From: Hyphomicrobiales bacterium
GTDB lineage: Bacteria > Pseudomonadota > Alphaproteobacteria > Rhizobiales > Xanthobacteraceae
Length of the DNA stretch: 64,000 nucleotides
Assembly: GCA_009377695.1 (NCBI GenBank)
Contig: WHTP01000016.1
Span: forward strand, 1 to 64,000
Direction of reading: 5' to 3'
Shown here: positions 10,082 through 20,721 of the stretch, piece by piece
Position numbering within the stretch: the stretch's first letter is position 1
Layout: each line of letters opens with the position of its first letter
Notes under the pieces: generated by a model
Seen by the model: the letters and a program-made list of their open reading frames with translations, nothing else
The model's database searches: none
What the model was told of the DNA's origin: nothing
Translations under genes and position numbers: made by a program

Positions 10082-11623
10082 TCACCACCACCGCTCTGCT
10101 TTGAACCGTCCGGCCGCCTGCTCGAGCGCCGCGCCGAGCGTAAACAGTGTCTCCTCATCGAACGGCCGGCCGATCAGCTGCAGACCGAGCGGCAGACCGT
10201 CGGCCGACAGCCCGGCCGGAACCGCGATGCCCGGCAGCCCAGCCATATTCACGGTCACGGTGAACACGTCGTTGAGATACATTTCGATCGGACTGGCCCC
10301 GGCCTTCTCGCCGATGCCAAACGCATCCGTCGGCGTCGCCGGCGTCAGGATCGCGTCAACACCTTTCGCAAAGCATTCCTCGAAGTCGCGCTTGATCAGC
10401 GTGCGCACCTTCTGCGCCCGCAGATAGTAGGCATCGTAGTAGCCGGCGGAGAGCACATAGGTGCCGATCATGACGCGGCGGCGCACTTCCGCGCCGAACC
10501 CTTCGGCGCGGGTCTTCTCATACATGCCGATGACATCGCGGCCCGGACTGCGCAAGCCATAGCGCACGCCGTCATAGCGCGCGAGGTTCGACGACGCCTC
10601 TGCGGGCGCGACGATGTAATAGGCCGGCAGCGCGTATTTGGTATGCGGGAGTGACACGTCGACGATATTCGCGCCGGCGTCCTTGAGCCACGCAACACCT
10701 TGCTTCCACAGCGCATCGATCTCTGGCGCCATGCCGTCGAGGCGGTACTCGTTCGGGATGCCGATGGTCATGCCCTTGACCGGTTTGCCGAGTGCCGCCT
10801 CGTAGTCCGGCACGGCGCGATCGACCGAGGTCGAGTCCTTCGGATCGTGCCCCGCCATTGAACGCAGCAGGATCGCAGCATCACGAACGGTACGTGTAAT
10901 AGGTCCGGCCTGGTCAAGCGACGAGGCGAAGGCAACGATGCCCCAGCGCGAGCAGCGCCCATAGGTCGGCTTGATTCCGACCGTGCCGGTGAATGTGGCC
11001 GGCTGGCGGATCGAACCGCCGGTATCGGTCGCGGTTGCGCCGAGACAGAGCAACGCCGCGACCGCGACCGCCGATCCGCCCGACGACCCCCCCGGCACCA
11101 GTGGCGTGTTCGACCCATCGCAAGTCGGGTCTACCCGACTTGCGCCCTCTTGAAGTGCCGAACTCGGGTTTACCCGAGTTCGGGTGCGCCGCCACGGATT
11201 GACGACCGGACCGAAGCACGAGGTCTCGTTCGATGAGCCCATCGCGAACTCGTCGTTGTTGAGCTTGCCGAGCATCACGGCGCCGTCGCGCCAGAGCTGC
11301 GTGGTGACGGTCGATTCATAGGTCGGCACAAAGTTGTCGAGAATGCGCGAGCAGGCGGTGGTCCGCACGTCCTTGGTCGCGAACAGATCCTTGATGCCAA
11401 GGGGAAGGCCTTCGAGCGGTCGCGCATCGCCGGCCTTGAGCCGCGCGTCCGCGTTCTTTGCCATCGCGCGGGCCGTGTCGGGCGTCTCGAGCACATAGGC
11501 ATTGAGCGCCCTCGCCTGCTCGATCGCAACGATATGCGCGTCGGCAAGCTCGGCAGCGGAGAACGCGCGCTTGCGGAGTCCGTCGCGCGCTTCAGCGAGC
11601 GTGAGTGCGGTGAGTTCCGTCAT
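10082..11623 (-). CDS. gatA: Asp-tRNA(Asn)/Glu-tRNA(Gln) amidotransferase subunit GatA, with a 23-aa insertion
   Basis: [73 protein letters not shown]. Confidence 0.97.
   Translation of the reverse strand: MTELTALTLAEARDGLRKRAFSAAELADAHIVAIEQARALNAYVLETPDTARAMAKNADARLKAGDARPLEGLPLGIKDLFATKDVRTTACSRILDNFVPTYESTVTTQLWRDGAVMLGKLNNDEFAMGSSNETSCFGPVVNPWRRTRTRVNPSSALQEGASRVDPTCDGSNTPLVPGGSSGGSAVAVAALLCLGATATDTGGSIRQPATFTGTVGIKPTYGRCSRWGIVAFASSLDQAGPITRTVRDAAILLRSMAGHDPKDSTSVDRAVPDYEAALGKPVKGMTIGIPNEYRLDGMAPEIDALWKQGVAWLKDAGANIVDVSLPHTKYALPAYYIVAPAEASSNLARYDGVRYGLRSPGRDVIGMYEKTRAEGFGAEVRRRVMIGTYVLSAGYYDAYYLRAQKVRTLIKRDFEECFAKGVDAILTPATPTDAFGIGEKAGASPIEMYLNDVFTVTVNMAGLPGIAVPAGLSADGLPLGLQLIGRPFDEETLFTLGAALEQAAGRFKAERWW
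11117..11185. repeat. in-frame palindromic insertion in gatA (two adjacent hairpins)
   Basis: GCAAGTCGGGT-CT-ACCCGACTTGC (11120-11143) and CCGAACTCGGGT-TT-ACCCGAGTTCGG (11158-11183), perfect inverted repeats; encode [23 protein letters not shown]. Confidence 0.9.
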
Positions 11624-11805
11624 GCCTTGTCCGGAGCGTCGCAAGCAAAGGGGTTCGGCGTTTCGATGGCCCGCTTGGGCGGAACCGGCAATCCCGCCGC
11701 TTCAAAATCCTCCGGCTCGAAGCCGGGCGGAATCTCGCCGCGCTCGACCGCGATTTCGAGCTGGTAGCGCCGCCAGAGCGCCTCTTCCTCGCAGGCCCAG
11801 CACAT
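11620..11805 (-). CDS. small hypothetical protein between gatC and gatA
   Basis: [61 protein letters not shown]; stop overlaps the gatA start (ATGA). Confidence 0.8.
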   Translation of the reverse strand: MCWACEEEALWRRYQLEIAVERGEIPPGFEPEDFEAAGLPVPPKRAIETPNPFACDAPDKA

Positions 11806-11810
11806 CCGCG

Positions 11811-12098
11811 CTACTCCACCACCTTGGGGACGAGGAAATAGTTGCCCTCGCGTGCCGGCGCGTTGCGCAGCACGTCTTCGGAGATGCCGCCGTCGGTGAC
11901 CTTGTCCTCGCGCTTCTTCATCTCCATCGGGATCACCGACGTCATCGGCTCGATGCCGTCGGTGATCACCTCGGACAACTGTTCAACAAAGGCGAGAATG
12001 GCATTGAGCTCGCCCTGGAGATGCGCGATCTCATCGTCGGCAACGGCGATGCGCGCCAAATGCGCGATACGGCGGACGGTTGCGGCGTCAACGGACAT
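11811..12098 (-). CDS. gatC: Asp-tRNA(Asn)/Glu-tRNA(Gln) amidotransferase subunit GatC
   Basis: [41 protein letters not shown]. Confidence 0.96.
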   Translation of the reverse strand: MSVDAATVRRIAHLARIAVADDEIAHLQGELNAILAFVEQLSEVITDGIEPMTSVIPMEMKKREDKVTDGGISEDVLRNAPAREGNYFLVPKVVE

Positions 12099-12216
12099 GA
12101 GCCGTTCCTTGTGGCCAATTCTCGGGCCGTGGCGGGGGCTATAGCAGAGCGCAGTCCGCGTGAGCAATGTCGCGGCAAGGCTCCCACGCATGCCGGACAC
12201 GTCAGGGGCCGGCTTC

Positions 12217-12648
12217 TCAGATCAGGCCCAGATCCCGCAGCTCGCGGCGCATCTCCTCTGGCATGGCCCGCAATCCCGGCGCGATCCGCGTCAGGTCGCG
12301 CGGCGCGTCCTTGGCCTCGAGATAGCGCCAGCCCTGGAATGCGCGCCACGGCCTCGGCTCGACCGGTATCACCTTGGGCTCCAGCACGATCCGGCAGCGC
12401 CCGACGCCTTCCTTATCGACAAAGGGACGTACCGCCAGGACCCGCTCCCGGCACATCACCTGACCGCGGATGACCCAAAACAGGGAGCCGGAGCCGACGA
12501 TCTCGTCGGCGCGCTTGGGCACCATGCGGGTCGTGTGGATGTGCTCGGTCTTCTTGCTGCGCGTGCGCTTACGCTTCTCCTTGATCCAGTCCTCAAGATC
12601 CTGGATCGAATCGCAACCGACGCAGAGCTTGATGAGATGCAGTGTCAC
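12217..12648 (-). CDS. DUF1489 family protein
   Basis: [22 protein letters not shown]...[34 protein letters not shown]. Confidence 0.9.
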   Translation of the reverse strand: MTLHLIKLCVGCDSIQDLEDWIKEKRKRTRSKKTEHIHTTRMVPKRADEIVGSGSLFWVIRGQVMCRERVLAVRPFVDKEGVGRCRIVLEPKVIPVEPRPWRAFQGWRYLEAKDAPRDLTRIAPGLRAMPEEMRRELRDLGLI

Positions 12649-12735
12649 GCGAAGCCATTTCCCAGTTTGGCGGCATGTTAGCGCGACCGGCGGCCGTCGC
12701 CAGCAACCGCCGCGATTATCCTCAACCGAATGGCC

Positions 12736-13737
12736 TTACTGTGCGGCAGGCGCGCCGCTGCGCGCGGCGTTGAGGTCGATCGGGCCGTGCTGCTGCTGCT
12801 GCTTCTTCTTCGGCTGCGGCGCTTGTGCCGGACGACGGGGCGGCGTGCGCGCCGGTGCGGAACCCGTGGTCTCTGGCCGGCCAGCCGGTTCCGCTGTCAT
12901 AATGTTGACCGGCGGAATTGAATCCGACGACGGGAAGAACAGTTCGGGTCCATCCCGCGTCGGCGCCGCCGGCGAGGCGAAGGCCGACGCTCCCGGCGGA
13001 AGCGGCTGCGCGCCGCTCTCGGCCTGCGGCGCAGACGGAGCGCCGTTCGCGGTCGGCCCGGGGCCCGGAGCCGGCCACGCCGTGGAATATCGGCCCACAT
13101 AGAAATCATAGGTGCGCTGGGAGAGATTGGCGCTCACGCGCGCGGCGTCGCGCATCATCGCCAAAGGCGGACATTGATCGCTCGTGCAGTCGTCGCGCGT
13201 TGCCAGCACATGAGCGATCAGGCCATAACGATCGCTCTCGACAGCGCGTCGCAAGCTTGCGAGCAGCGGTTCCATTTCGGAACCGCCGCGATTGACGAAA
13301 TCGCTGACATCCACGAACAGATTGAGCTGCGCCGCGACGTAGGACACCGCCGATGCCATCGCGTCCGGTGTGGCGAACAAGGTGCGTTCGCATGAGCGTT
13401 CGACGGCGTCTCCGGCGAGAGCATCCAGGCAGGCGAGTGGCGAACCTGGCATCGTCGCCCGTGTCGCAAGCACGCCGGCGCGCGCTTCAAGCGCGCGTTG
13501 TTCTGCGGCCGTATCCTGCTTGCTGGTGCCTTCGAGGAAGAACCACGCCAAGACCGCGCCCACGAGCACGATGCGCCCAAGTCCACCGGCAATGCCTTCG
13601 CGGCCGGCACGGCTGAGCGCCAGCACGCCGAACACCACGAACAATGCCGTGACCGCGCCAGCGGCCCAAAGTGGCAGGGTCAAGGTTCCCGTCAAAGGAT
13701 CGAGACCGGGAATCCAGCCTCCGAGTGGATCGGACAT
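12736..13737 (-). CDS. hypothetical membrane protein with Pro-rich C-terminus
   Basis: Two N-terminal TM helices, then a Cys-containing globular region and a P/A-rich, QQQQ tail; long ORF. Confidence 0.75.
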   Translation of the reverse strand: MSDPLGGWIPGLDPLTGTLTLPLWAAGAVTALFVVFGVLALSRAGREGIAGGLGRIVLVGAVLAWFFLEGTSKQDTAAEQRALEARAGVLATRATMPGSPLACLDALAGDAVERSCERTLFATPDAMASAVSYVAAQLNLFVDVSDFVNRGGSEMEPLLASLRRAVESDRYGLIAHVLATRDDCTSDQCPPLAMMRDAARVSANLSQRTYDFYVGRYSTAWPAPGPGPTANGAPSAPQAESGAQPLPPGASAFASPAAPTRDGPELFFPSSDSIPPVNIMTAEPAGRPETTGSAPARTPPRRPAQAPQPKKKQQQQHGPIDLNAARSGAPAAQ

Positions 13738-13899
13738 GACCAACTATCCAGACGCCAAACATAAGTGAGCGGGAAAAGCATATGGATCACGGCAAGACAT
13801 TGTCCACCTCCGGCGGCGCACAAGCCGAATTACGCTGTGGACTGATGCCTGCAAGCCACACCCCCAGGGCGTGCTGCGATGTCGAGGCCTGCGAAGCGC

Positions 13900-14097
13900 T
13901 CAACGCGAGCGGTCGAGCTGACTTTCTTTGGCGACCCGCTCAAAGGCTTCGTTGGTGCTCTTGATGCGGTATTGGTGCTCGTCACCATCCGACGGCAGTA
14001 ATTTTACGATCTGATACGCGCCATTGGCAGTCATGTGCCCGAGAGGCTTCGCCGTAAAATATACCGTCTGGCCGAGCCGAAACTTGTGTGTGTCCAA
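13900..14097 (-). CDS. conserved hypothetical protein (65 aa)
   Basis: MDTHKFRLGQTVYFTAKPLGHMTANGAYQIVKLLPSDGDEHQYRIKSTNEAFERVAKESQL. Confidence 0.75.
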   Translation of the reverse strand: MDTHKFRLGQTVYFTAKPLGHMTANGAYQIVKLLPSDGDEHQYRIKSTNEAFERVAKESQLDRSR

Positions 14098-14400
14098 CGC
14101 TGTTCTCCTGAACTCTACTCAACACCACCCGAATACTTCCCTAAACCGCCGCTATAACGCCAAATATAGCAGTGATTTCAGGAAACCGGGCAAAAAATTG
14201 GCGTCATGCATGGCATGGTTGCTGGCCGGACGGGGCTACGGGTCCCGGGATAATCAGTGATAATCACCAATCAAACCATGGGCTTACAAAGCTCTGCTAA
14301 ACCATGCCTTCGGTCGGTATGGGACCGTGATGGAACCTATCACATTGGCGCCGCGTTCCTCGCCTACCTGACGGTCCACGGATCAAAGAAAGACAGCATC

Positions 14401-14580
14401 ATGCGCCTGTTGTTCGGTATCATCCTCGGCTTCGCGCTCACCGTGGGCGGCGTCTATTTGGCTGACCAGACCAGCACACGCGCGGACGCCCGTACGATGG
14501 TCAATTGGGATGTCGTGGCCAAGAACGTCGACCAGTTGACCGCAATGGCGCGCGACGGTTGGCGCCGCATCAGCGGCTGA
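14401..14580 (+). CDS. small single-TM hypothetical protein
   Basis: MRLLFGIILGFALTVGGVYLADQTSTRADARTMVNWDVVAKNVDQLTAMARDGWRRISG. Confidence 0.7.
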   Translation: MRLLFGIILGFALTVGGVYLADQTSTRADARTMVNWDVVAKNVDQLTAMARDGWRRISG

Positions 14581-14621
14581 TGCACCCCTCGGAGCGCCGC
14601 CACATTCGCCACCGACGAAAC

Positions 14622-14648
14622 GCAAGGGCGGCCTGGAGCCGCCCTTGC
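14622..14648. terminator. terminator-like hairpin after the 14401-14580 ORF
   Basis: GCAAGGGCGGC-CTGGA-GCCGCCCTTGC perfect stem; T-tract is weak. Confidence 0.55.
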
Positions 14649-14863
14649 GCATTTAGCAGCGAATGAAACTCTGCACACCAGAACCAGAACGTGGCGTGAA
14701 GAGTTTCGTGAACGGATGGTCAGAGTTCCTCCATTGCGGTTCCCGATACACACCTATTTTCAACGTACGGCACTGCAGGAGCAGGAACCTGCTTCCGCAC
14801 GCAGCCGTTTCACGTTGGGCCAATAATCGGCGGCACGGGCCAACCTTCTGGAGGAACGTTCGA

Positions 14864-15619
14864 ATGAAACGCAACCTGTCGATCACGACAGCGGCTGCCG
14901 CTCTCCTAGTCGGAACGGTGTTCGCCGCTGCGCAAGGCGTGCAGCGGCCCGGTGGAGCCGGCGGCGGTGCTGGCGGTGCCGAACCTGGTATGCAAGGCGG
15001 TGCACAAGGCGGCGGCAACCGCGGCATGCAGACGGCGCCGCAGGAAGGCCAGAGCAAAGGCCAGTCCGAGCAGCGGCCACGCACCCAAGGCCAAGGCGGC
15101 AGCAACCAAGTCCAGGGCCAAGGCCAGCAAGGTCAGGGTCAGAAGGGCCAAGGTCAGGCCAGACCCGAGGGCCAAGACAAAGGCAAGGTCCAGTCCAAAG
15201 AGCCGCGCACGCAAGGTCAGCGCGAACAGGGCCAGCGTGATAGGCAGCCGCAACAGGGCCAGCGGGACACACAGCAAGGTCAACGCGAAAACCAGCGGGG
15301 TCAGCGTGACAACCAGAAAGGCGCCGAAGGAAAAGGCGGCGGCGCGCAGTCAGGCGGTGTGACATTGAACGCCCAGCAGCGCACCACCATCCGCAAAACG
15401 GTGCTTCAGGGCGGCAACGCCCCGCGCGTCTCCAACGTGAACTTCTCGATCAGGGTCGGGACCGTCGTGCCGCGCACCGGTGTCAGGCTGGTGGCCGTGC
15501 CGCCGCCGCTCATCGAGATCCATCCGGCGTGGCGCAATCACCTGTACTTCGTCGTCGGTGAGCGCATCATCGTCGTCGAACCGGACACCCACAGGATCGT
15601 GGCCGTGCTGGTCGTGTAA
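14864..15619 (+). CDS. DUF1236 domain-containing secreted protein with Q/G-rich low-complexity region
   Basis: Signal peptide, GQGQ/QRD-rich repeats, C-terminal VGTVVPRTGVRLVAVPPPLIEIHPAWRNHLYFVVGERIIVVEPDTHRIVAVL. Confidence 0.88.
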   Translation: MKRNLSITTAAAALLVGTVFAAAQGVQRPGGAGGGAGGAEPGMQGGAQGGGNRGMQTAPQEGQSKGQSEQRPRTQGQGGSNQVQGQGQQGQGQKGQGQARPEGQDKGKVQSKEPRTQGQREQGQRDRQPQQGQRDTQQGQRENQRGQRDNQKGAEGKGGGAQSGGVTLNAQQRTTIRKTVLQGGNAPRVSNVNFSIRVGTVVPRTGVRLVAVPPPLIEIHPAWRNHLYFVVGERIIVVEPDTHRIVAVLVV

Positions 15620-15646
15620 CGCGACAATTGTTCCAAACAAACGCGG

Positions 15647-15670
15647 AGGGCGGCCTTGCAGCCGCCCTTT
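15647..15670 (+). terminator. Rho-independent terminator
   Basis: AGGGCGGC-CTTGCA-GCCGCCCTTT downstream of the DUF1236 gene. Confidence 0.7.
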
Positions 15671-15775
15671 CGCATGTTCGCCCCGCAATTGGACTCGCGG
15701 CCCTGCCCTACTTATTTCTGCCCAGCCGACCGATAAATTGTGCGCAGGAATGAGATGTTGCCGGCTGCAAAGGAC

Positions 15776-15805
15776 AAAAAACAACCCGGAGTTTTCTCCG
15801 GGTTG
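15776..15805 (-). terminator. Rho-independent terminator of the ABC exporter operon
   Basis: CAACCCGGAG-TTTT-CTCCGGGTTG preceded on + strand by AAAAAA (T-tract on the - strand). Confidence 0.85.
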
Positions 15806-15848
15806 CTCATTACGAATGTCGCACGAATGCCGCGCGCGCAGGCGGGTG

Positions 15849-16841
15849 CTAGGCGCGAACCTCCTGGCGTTGGAAGACCACGTAGCCGATCACGAACAGA
15901 ACGATGGTGCTGGCGATGAGCGTGACGATCTGCGGCCACACGATCAGCACACTCTGCAGCAACGGCAGCGGTGCACCAGGGATCGAGCCCGGCTCGACCA
16001 GAGCGAGCCCCATCGCCGCGAGCTGTGATTGCTGAGTGGAGCGAACAGACGGATCGAGCAGCACCGACACGATCTCCCCGAACAACGCCCCCGGCGACAG
16101 CCGCATGACCGCCTGGCGCGTCGCAAGGCCGCTAAGCAACTCGTCCGGGGAGCCCGCTTGCAGCGGCACGAAGACGTTGACTAGGTGGCCCGACAGCAGC
16201 GGCCACAAGATCGAAATGAAGAGCCACACCCCGAGCGCGGTCAGTGCAGCCGTTGCAGCCGAGCGGAATACCACCGAGCACAGCATCGCGAGCGCAAGCC
16301 AGACCCCGGCATAGGCAATGGTGACCACCAGCATCAACGCCGCGCGTGCGATCTCTTCGCCGCTCGGTGGCACGCCGAGTTGATAAAGCGCCAGTCCCAG
16401 TACCACCATCCACATTGCCGTGAGGCTGATGGCGATCGTCGCCAGGCCAGCGAGGAACTTGCCGAACAGCAGGGCATCGCGATAGATCGGCTGCGACAAT
16501 ATCCGGCTCAGGGTGCGCTGATTGTGCTCGCTGTTCACGAGGTCGAAGCCCAGCCCGATCGCCACCAGCGGCACCAATAAGGTCAGCACGAACACGAACG
16601 AAAGCTGCTCGCCGGACCTCGTAAATACGCGCAGCAACAGGAACGGGTCTTCGGCGGTCACGTTGCGGATCTGCTGCAGCGACACCAGCACGATGACGAA
16701 GCCGGTGATCACGACCAGCAATTCGATCACCAGTATGCGAACGCTGCTGAGATGATCCGCCAGTTCCTTCCCGGTCACGACGCCAAGTCCGCGCCAGGGA
16801 GAGCCTTCACGCTGCATCGCGTCCTCCCAACTCCTCATCAC
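15849..16841 (-). CDS. ABC transporter permease (ABC-2 / NosY-like)
   Basis: Multiple TM helices; [72 protein letters not shown]. Confidence 0.93.
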   Translation of the reverse strand: MMRSWEDAMQREGSPWRGLGVVTGKELADHLSSVRILVIELLVVITGFVIVLVSLQQIRNVTAEDPFLLLRVFTRSGEQLSFVFVLTLLVPLVAIGLGFDLVNSEHNQRTLSRILSQPIYRDALLFGKFLAGLATIAISLTAMWMVVLGLALYQLGVPPSGEEIARAALMLVVTIAYAGVWLALAMLCSVVFRSAATAALTALGVWLFISILWPLLSGHLVNVFVPLQAGSPDELLSGLATRQAVMRLSPGALFGEIVSVLLDPSVRSTQQSQLAAMGLALVEPGSIPGAPLPLLQSVLIVWPQIVTLIASTIVLFVIGYVVFQRQEVRA

Positions 16842-17757
16842 GGAAATAGCGCGTGTAGATCATTTCCAGGCTAGGCACTTCGACCGCCAGTCGCAAAAGC
16901 TTGCCGCCCGCTCCCATCACGGTGGCTGCTGTTTCCGACCGGACGTCGCGGTCCGTCTTCAACCGCCATCGGTTCGGTCCAAATGTCTCGACATCGGTTA
17001 CGCCGGGAATAGCTTTGAGCCTTGCATCGAGACCGGAGCCCTCGGCCTCGACGTCAAGATTGAAGGTGCCACCGAGGACCTGACGGCCCAACTCGTCGAC
17101 GCTGCCAAGCAGCACGATGTTGCCTTGGCTGAATAGAGCGACCCGATCGCAGACGCTCTGGACACGATCCAAGAGGTGCGACGACAACAGAACTGTCACG
17201 TCGCGCTGCTTCAGATTGCGGATGATCTCCAACAACTCGATCGTGGCCTGCGGATCGAGCCCCGAGGTCGGCTCGTCGAGGATCGCGATCTGCGCATCCT
17301 TCAACAGAATTTCCGCAATTCCGAGCCGTTGCCGCATGCCACGGGAGAAGGTTGCCACACGCCTGTCGGTGACGTCGTGCAGGCCGACATGATCGAGGGC
17401 CGACCTGATTTTCTCGTCGCACTCGCCGGCGTCTAGACCGATGAGGCGGCCGGTGTAGCGCAGGTTCTCAGCCGCTGTCAGGCTGTCGTAGAAGCCGACC
17501 GCGTCCGGCAGGTAGCCGACCCGTCGCTTCACCTGAAGCGGCTCGCGCACCGGATCGTAGCCGAGCACTCTCACCTGACCGTCCGAAATCTCGGTCAGGC
17601 CGAGCATCATCAAGATGGTGGTTGTCTTGCCGGCACCGTTCGGGCCCAGCAGACCAAAGATCTCGCCCTGCGCCACCGAGAACGTGATGCCCTTGACCAC
17701 GGGCACCCCGTTATAGCGCTTGGTAAGGTCTTGCGCCTCGATGACTTGCGCGCTCAT
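16807..17757 (-). CDS. ABC transporter ATP-binding protein
   Basis: Walker [14 protein letters not shown], signature [15 protein letters not shown], Walker [14 protein letters not shown]. Confidence 0.97.
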   Translation of the reverse strand: MSAQVIEAQDLTKRYNGVPVVKGITFSVAQGEIFGLLGPNGAGKTTTILMMLGLTEISDGQVRVLGYDPVREPLQVKRRVGYLPDAVGFYDSLTAAENLRYTGRLIGLDAGECDEKIRSALDHVGLHDVTDRRVATFSRGMRQRLGIAEILLKDAQIAILDEPTSGLDPQATIELLEIIRNLKQRDVTVLLSSHLLDRVQSVCDRVALFSQGNIVLLGSVDELGRQVLGGTFNLDVEAEGSGLDARLKAIPGVTDVETFGPNRWRLKTDRDVRSETAATVMGAGGKLLRLAVEVPSLEMIYTRYFRDEELGGRDAA

Positions 17758-18926
17758 CGGCGACCGAACCTCATCACGGCGCCGAACAACACCAGCAGTG
17801 CGACGCCGATGATGCCCATGCCGACGAGACCCCACTGTGTGGAGGTTGCCACCGCCACCCGGAAGGTTTGCGAGGCGGATTCACCGCGTGCCGCGGCGCG
17901 CGTCGTCAAGACATAGTCGCCCGCCACCGCTTTGCCGCTCGGCGTGACCTTGAAGACAACTTCTTTGTTCTCGTTCGGCGGGATGCGGTCGACCGTCTTT
18001 GGGTCGGCCTCGATCTTCCAGCCGCTCGGTGCCGAGCCCGACATCTCAACCGCCTCCGCCGTCGACGTGCCGGTGTTAGTGACCGTGACGGGAATGGTGG
18101 TCTCCTGTCCCGCCGTGGCTGCCGCGTTGAGGCGGCCATCGCGGCCGGAAATCTCGATCTTCGGCGTGCCGGTGATCTCAAGCCCCAGTTCGGCGGTCGC
18201 CGTCGCGTCCTCGGCAGTCGCGCGCGCGGTCACCTTCTGCGGGCCAACACCGATGGTGTTCGGCGGGCGGACCTTCAGCTTGACGTCCTTGGACTGGCCG
18301 GCGTCGAGCGGGACGGCGTTGAGTTCCTGGCTGCCGTATTGCTCGGTGAACGAGACTTCAAAGTTCGGCGGTGCAGTCGCGGCCAAGCTCGCGACGATCC
18401 GCTTGCCGCTCTCATTCTTGATCGCGAGTTGATACTCGAAGGTCGAGCGCGAGTTGCCGCGCAGTTCCGGCAGCGCCGGTGTCAACGTCAGCTTGGCGGG
18501 CAGGTCCTTCACCAGGGTGACGGCCACCGGCAGCGAGATGGAGTTGGCGCCCTTGGCGTTGACCGTGAGATTGGTCGTGCCCAGCGTCGCGTCCTTGGGG
18601 ACGTCGAGACGAAGATCGAACGACACGCTGGAGTTGGTCGCTGGCAGCACGGCCTCGATCGGCTGGCCGCCGCCGACTACGGTCGAGGTCCAGCCCTTTG
18701 GCACGCCATCCACCGAGATCTGCAGCCGTTCGGGCGGCATCGCGTAGTTCTGCAGGCGTAGATTGATCGTCGCCGTCGTGCCCGGGCGAACGCTGATGGC
18801 CGGATAGTCGGTCAGCAGGAAGAGCCCTTTGACATCAGGCTTCGAGGTCTCCTGCGATACCGCCGGACTGCCGACGGTCAACGCGGAGAAGGCGAGCAAA
18901 ATCAGGGCGATAAGACGATATCGCAT
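17754..18926 (-). CDS. membrane-anchored NEW3/COG1470-type protein
   Basis: Signal peptide, Ig-like NEW3 repeats ([51 protein letters not shown]), C-terminal TM. Confidence 0.88.
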   Translation of the reverse strand: MRYRLIALILLAFSALTVGSPAVSQETSKPDVKGLFLLTDYPAISVRPGTTATINLRLQNYAMPPERLQISVDGVPKGWTSTVVGGGQPIEAVLPATNSSVSFDLRLDVPKDATLGTTNLTVNAKGANSISLPVAVTLVKDLPAKLTLTPALPELRGNSRSTFEYQLAIKNESGKRIVASLAATAPPNFEVSFTEQYGSQELNAVPLDAGQSKDVKLKVRPPNTIGVGPQKVTARATAEDATATAELGLEITGTPKIEISGRDGRLNAAATAGQETTIPVTVTNTGTSTAEAVEMSGSAPSGWKIEADPKTVDRIPPNENKEVVFKVTPSGKAVAGDYVLTTRAAARGESASQTFRVAVATSTQWGLVGMGIIGVALLVLFGAVMRFGRR

Positions 18927-19088
18927 AGTATTGGCTCCCGGACGATAAAGGTAAGGTTGGTCCCGCTTTTAAGACCCCCGCCGCAGCACCGCAATATCAC
19001 GGGTGCCGCAGCGGGTGCGACTATTCTTCGTCCCCGCGGTGCTTTCAATACAAATCGGCGACATTTTTTGGGCCAGTTGCCGCGATGC

Positions 19089-19769
19089 TTAAAGCGAGTT
19101 GCGCAGCACAGTTGGCCAGTCGACCTCGTCTTCCGGCAGCACCCACGTCTCCTTGATCGCCGCGGCGCGCCATTCGGCCCATGCCGGCAAAGCCGTCATA
19201 GCCTTCATATAATCCTGCGCCACCGCACCAACCTTGACGACGTAGGTCTGAAATCGGGAGACGACCGGAGCATACATCGCGTCCGCTGCGCCGAAGCGGC
19301 CGAACAGGAACCGCCCGCCCTGCCCGAAGCGCGTGCGACAATCTGTCCAAATTTGCTCGACGCGCCGCACATTGGCGAGGACGTCGTCCGGCAGTTCCCG
19401 CGGCATCGGCGGTCGCCACATGTTCATCGGCAGATGGCGGCGCATCGGCACGAAGCCGGCATGCATCTCCGAGGCAGCCGCCCGGGCGTAGCCGCGCGCT
19501 TTCAGGTCGGAGGGCCACAGGCCAGCATCGGGAAATCTCTCGGCGAGGTGCTCGAGGATCGCAAGCGACTCCCACACATGGACGTCGCCGTCGGACAGCA
19601 CCGGCACCTTGCCGGTACCCGACACCTTCGAGACGCGCTCCTTGAAGTCGGTCGCGTTAAGCGAAATCACTTCTTCGGTGAAGGCGATGCCGGCCGCCTT
19701 CATGGCGATCCATGGCCGCATCGACCAGGACGAGTAGTTCTTGTTTCCGATGATGAGCGAAAGAGCCAT
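19089..19769 (-). CDS. glutathione S-transferase family protein
   Basis: LIIGNKNYSSWSMRPWIAMKAAGIAFTEE, VPVLSDGDVHVWESLAILEHLAERFP. Confidence 0.95.
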   Translation of the reverse strand: MALSLIIGNKNYSSWSMRPWIAMKAAGIAFTEEVISLNATDFKERVSKVSGTGKVPVLSDGDVHVWESLAILEHLAERFPDAGLWPSDLKARGYARAAASEMHAGFVPMRRHLPMNMWRPPMPRELPDDVLANVRRVEQIWTDCRTRFGQGGRFLFGRFGAADAMYAPVVSRFQTYVVKVGAVAQDYMKAMTALPAWAEWRAAAIKETWVLPEDEVDWPTVLRNSL

Positions 19770-19853
19770 GTTCCCTTATCCGGCGAAGAGAAAGCTACCA
19801 CATTGCCCGGACCTGGTTCGAGTGGCAGCATCACGGCGAGCCGGAATCATGAC

Positions 19854-20561
19854 ATGCCGCTGTTTTCGATCCTCGACGTCGTCGCGCTCGGCGCCTTCAT
19901 CGTCGCCTGGGGCGGTTATGCCTATCTCAACGAGCGCAGCCGGGCCAGCCGCGGCGGTCTCAATGCGATCATGGACGGCTACCGCGAGGTCTGGATGCGC
20001 CGCATGCTGGCGCGCGAGCAGCGGATGGTCGACATGCAGATCATGGCGTCCCGCCAGAACGGCACGGCGTTCTTCGCCACGACCTCCTTGTTCGCGATCG
20101 GCGGCGCGCTGACCATCCTGCGTTCGAGCGGCGAGATGGCTGCGATCGCCGCAGACCTCCCGGTCGGCATCGAAACCTCGCGCGGGTTGTGGGAAGCCAA
20201 GGCGATCGGCCTCACGGTGATCTTCGTCTATGCCTTCTTCAAGTTCGCCTGGGCGTACCGGCTCTACAACTACGTCGCGATCCTGCTCGGCGCGACGCCG
20301 ATGCCGGAGGCCAAGGACACGCCGGAAGCCGAGGCCCATGTGGTGCGCACCGCGCGGCTGTTCACGACGGCCGGCCGCCATTTCAACCGCGGCCAACGTG
20401 CCTTCTTCTTTGCGCTCGGCTATCTCGGCTGGTTCGCCGGACCACTGGTGCTGATGATCACGACGGTGGTCATCGTGGTGGTGATGTGGTGGCGACAATA
20501 CAAGTCCGACTCGCTGCGCGCCGTCGCGGACAGCGAAATCAGCTCATCGTCCCGGCGTTGA
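19854..20561 (+). CDS. DUF599 family membrane protein
   Basis: VVALGAFIVAWGGYAYLNERSR...MDGYREVWMRRMLAREQRMVDMQIMASRQNGTAFFATTSLFAIGGALTIL. Confidence 0.9.
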   Translation: MPLFSILDVVALGAFIVAWGGYAYLNERSRASRGGLNAIMDGYREVWMRRMLAREQRMVDMQIMASRQNGTAFFATTSLFAIGGALTILRSSGEMAAIAADLPVGIETSRGLWEAKAIGLTVIFVYAFFKFAWAYRLYNYVAILLGATPMPEAKDTPEAEAHVVRTARLFTTAGRHFNRGQRAFFFALGYLGWFAGPLVLMITTVVIVVVMWWRQYKSDSLRAVADSEISSSSRR

Positions 20562-20568
20562 GACGCCG

Positions 20569-20721
20569 TCAGTTCAGGCCCATCGCCACCGCCACGAAGC
20601 CCGCGAGCAGCACCGCCGCCGCGCCCGCCGTAAGATTGGCCGCGATCAGGAGCCGTTCGGCGATTTGTGAATAGTCGATCGAAAGCCGTACCGTAAGCAC
20701 GGCAGCGCGAATCGCACGCAT
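20569..20721 (-). CDS. 50-aa putative single-TM protein
   Basis: Manual read: MRAIRAAVLTVRLSIDYSQIAERLLIAANLTAGAAAVLLAGFVAVAMGLN; below ORF-track cutoff. Confidence 0.5.
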   Translation of the reverse strand: MRAIRAAVLTVRLSIDYSQIAERLLIAANLTAGAAAVLLAGFVAVAMGLN

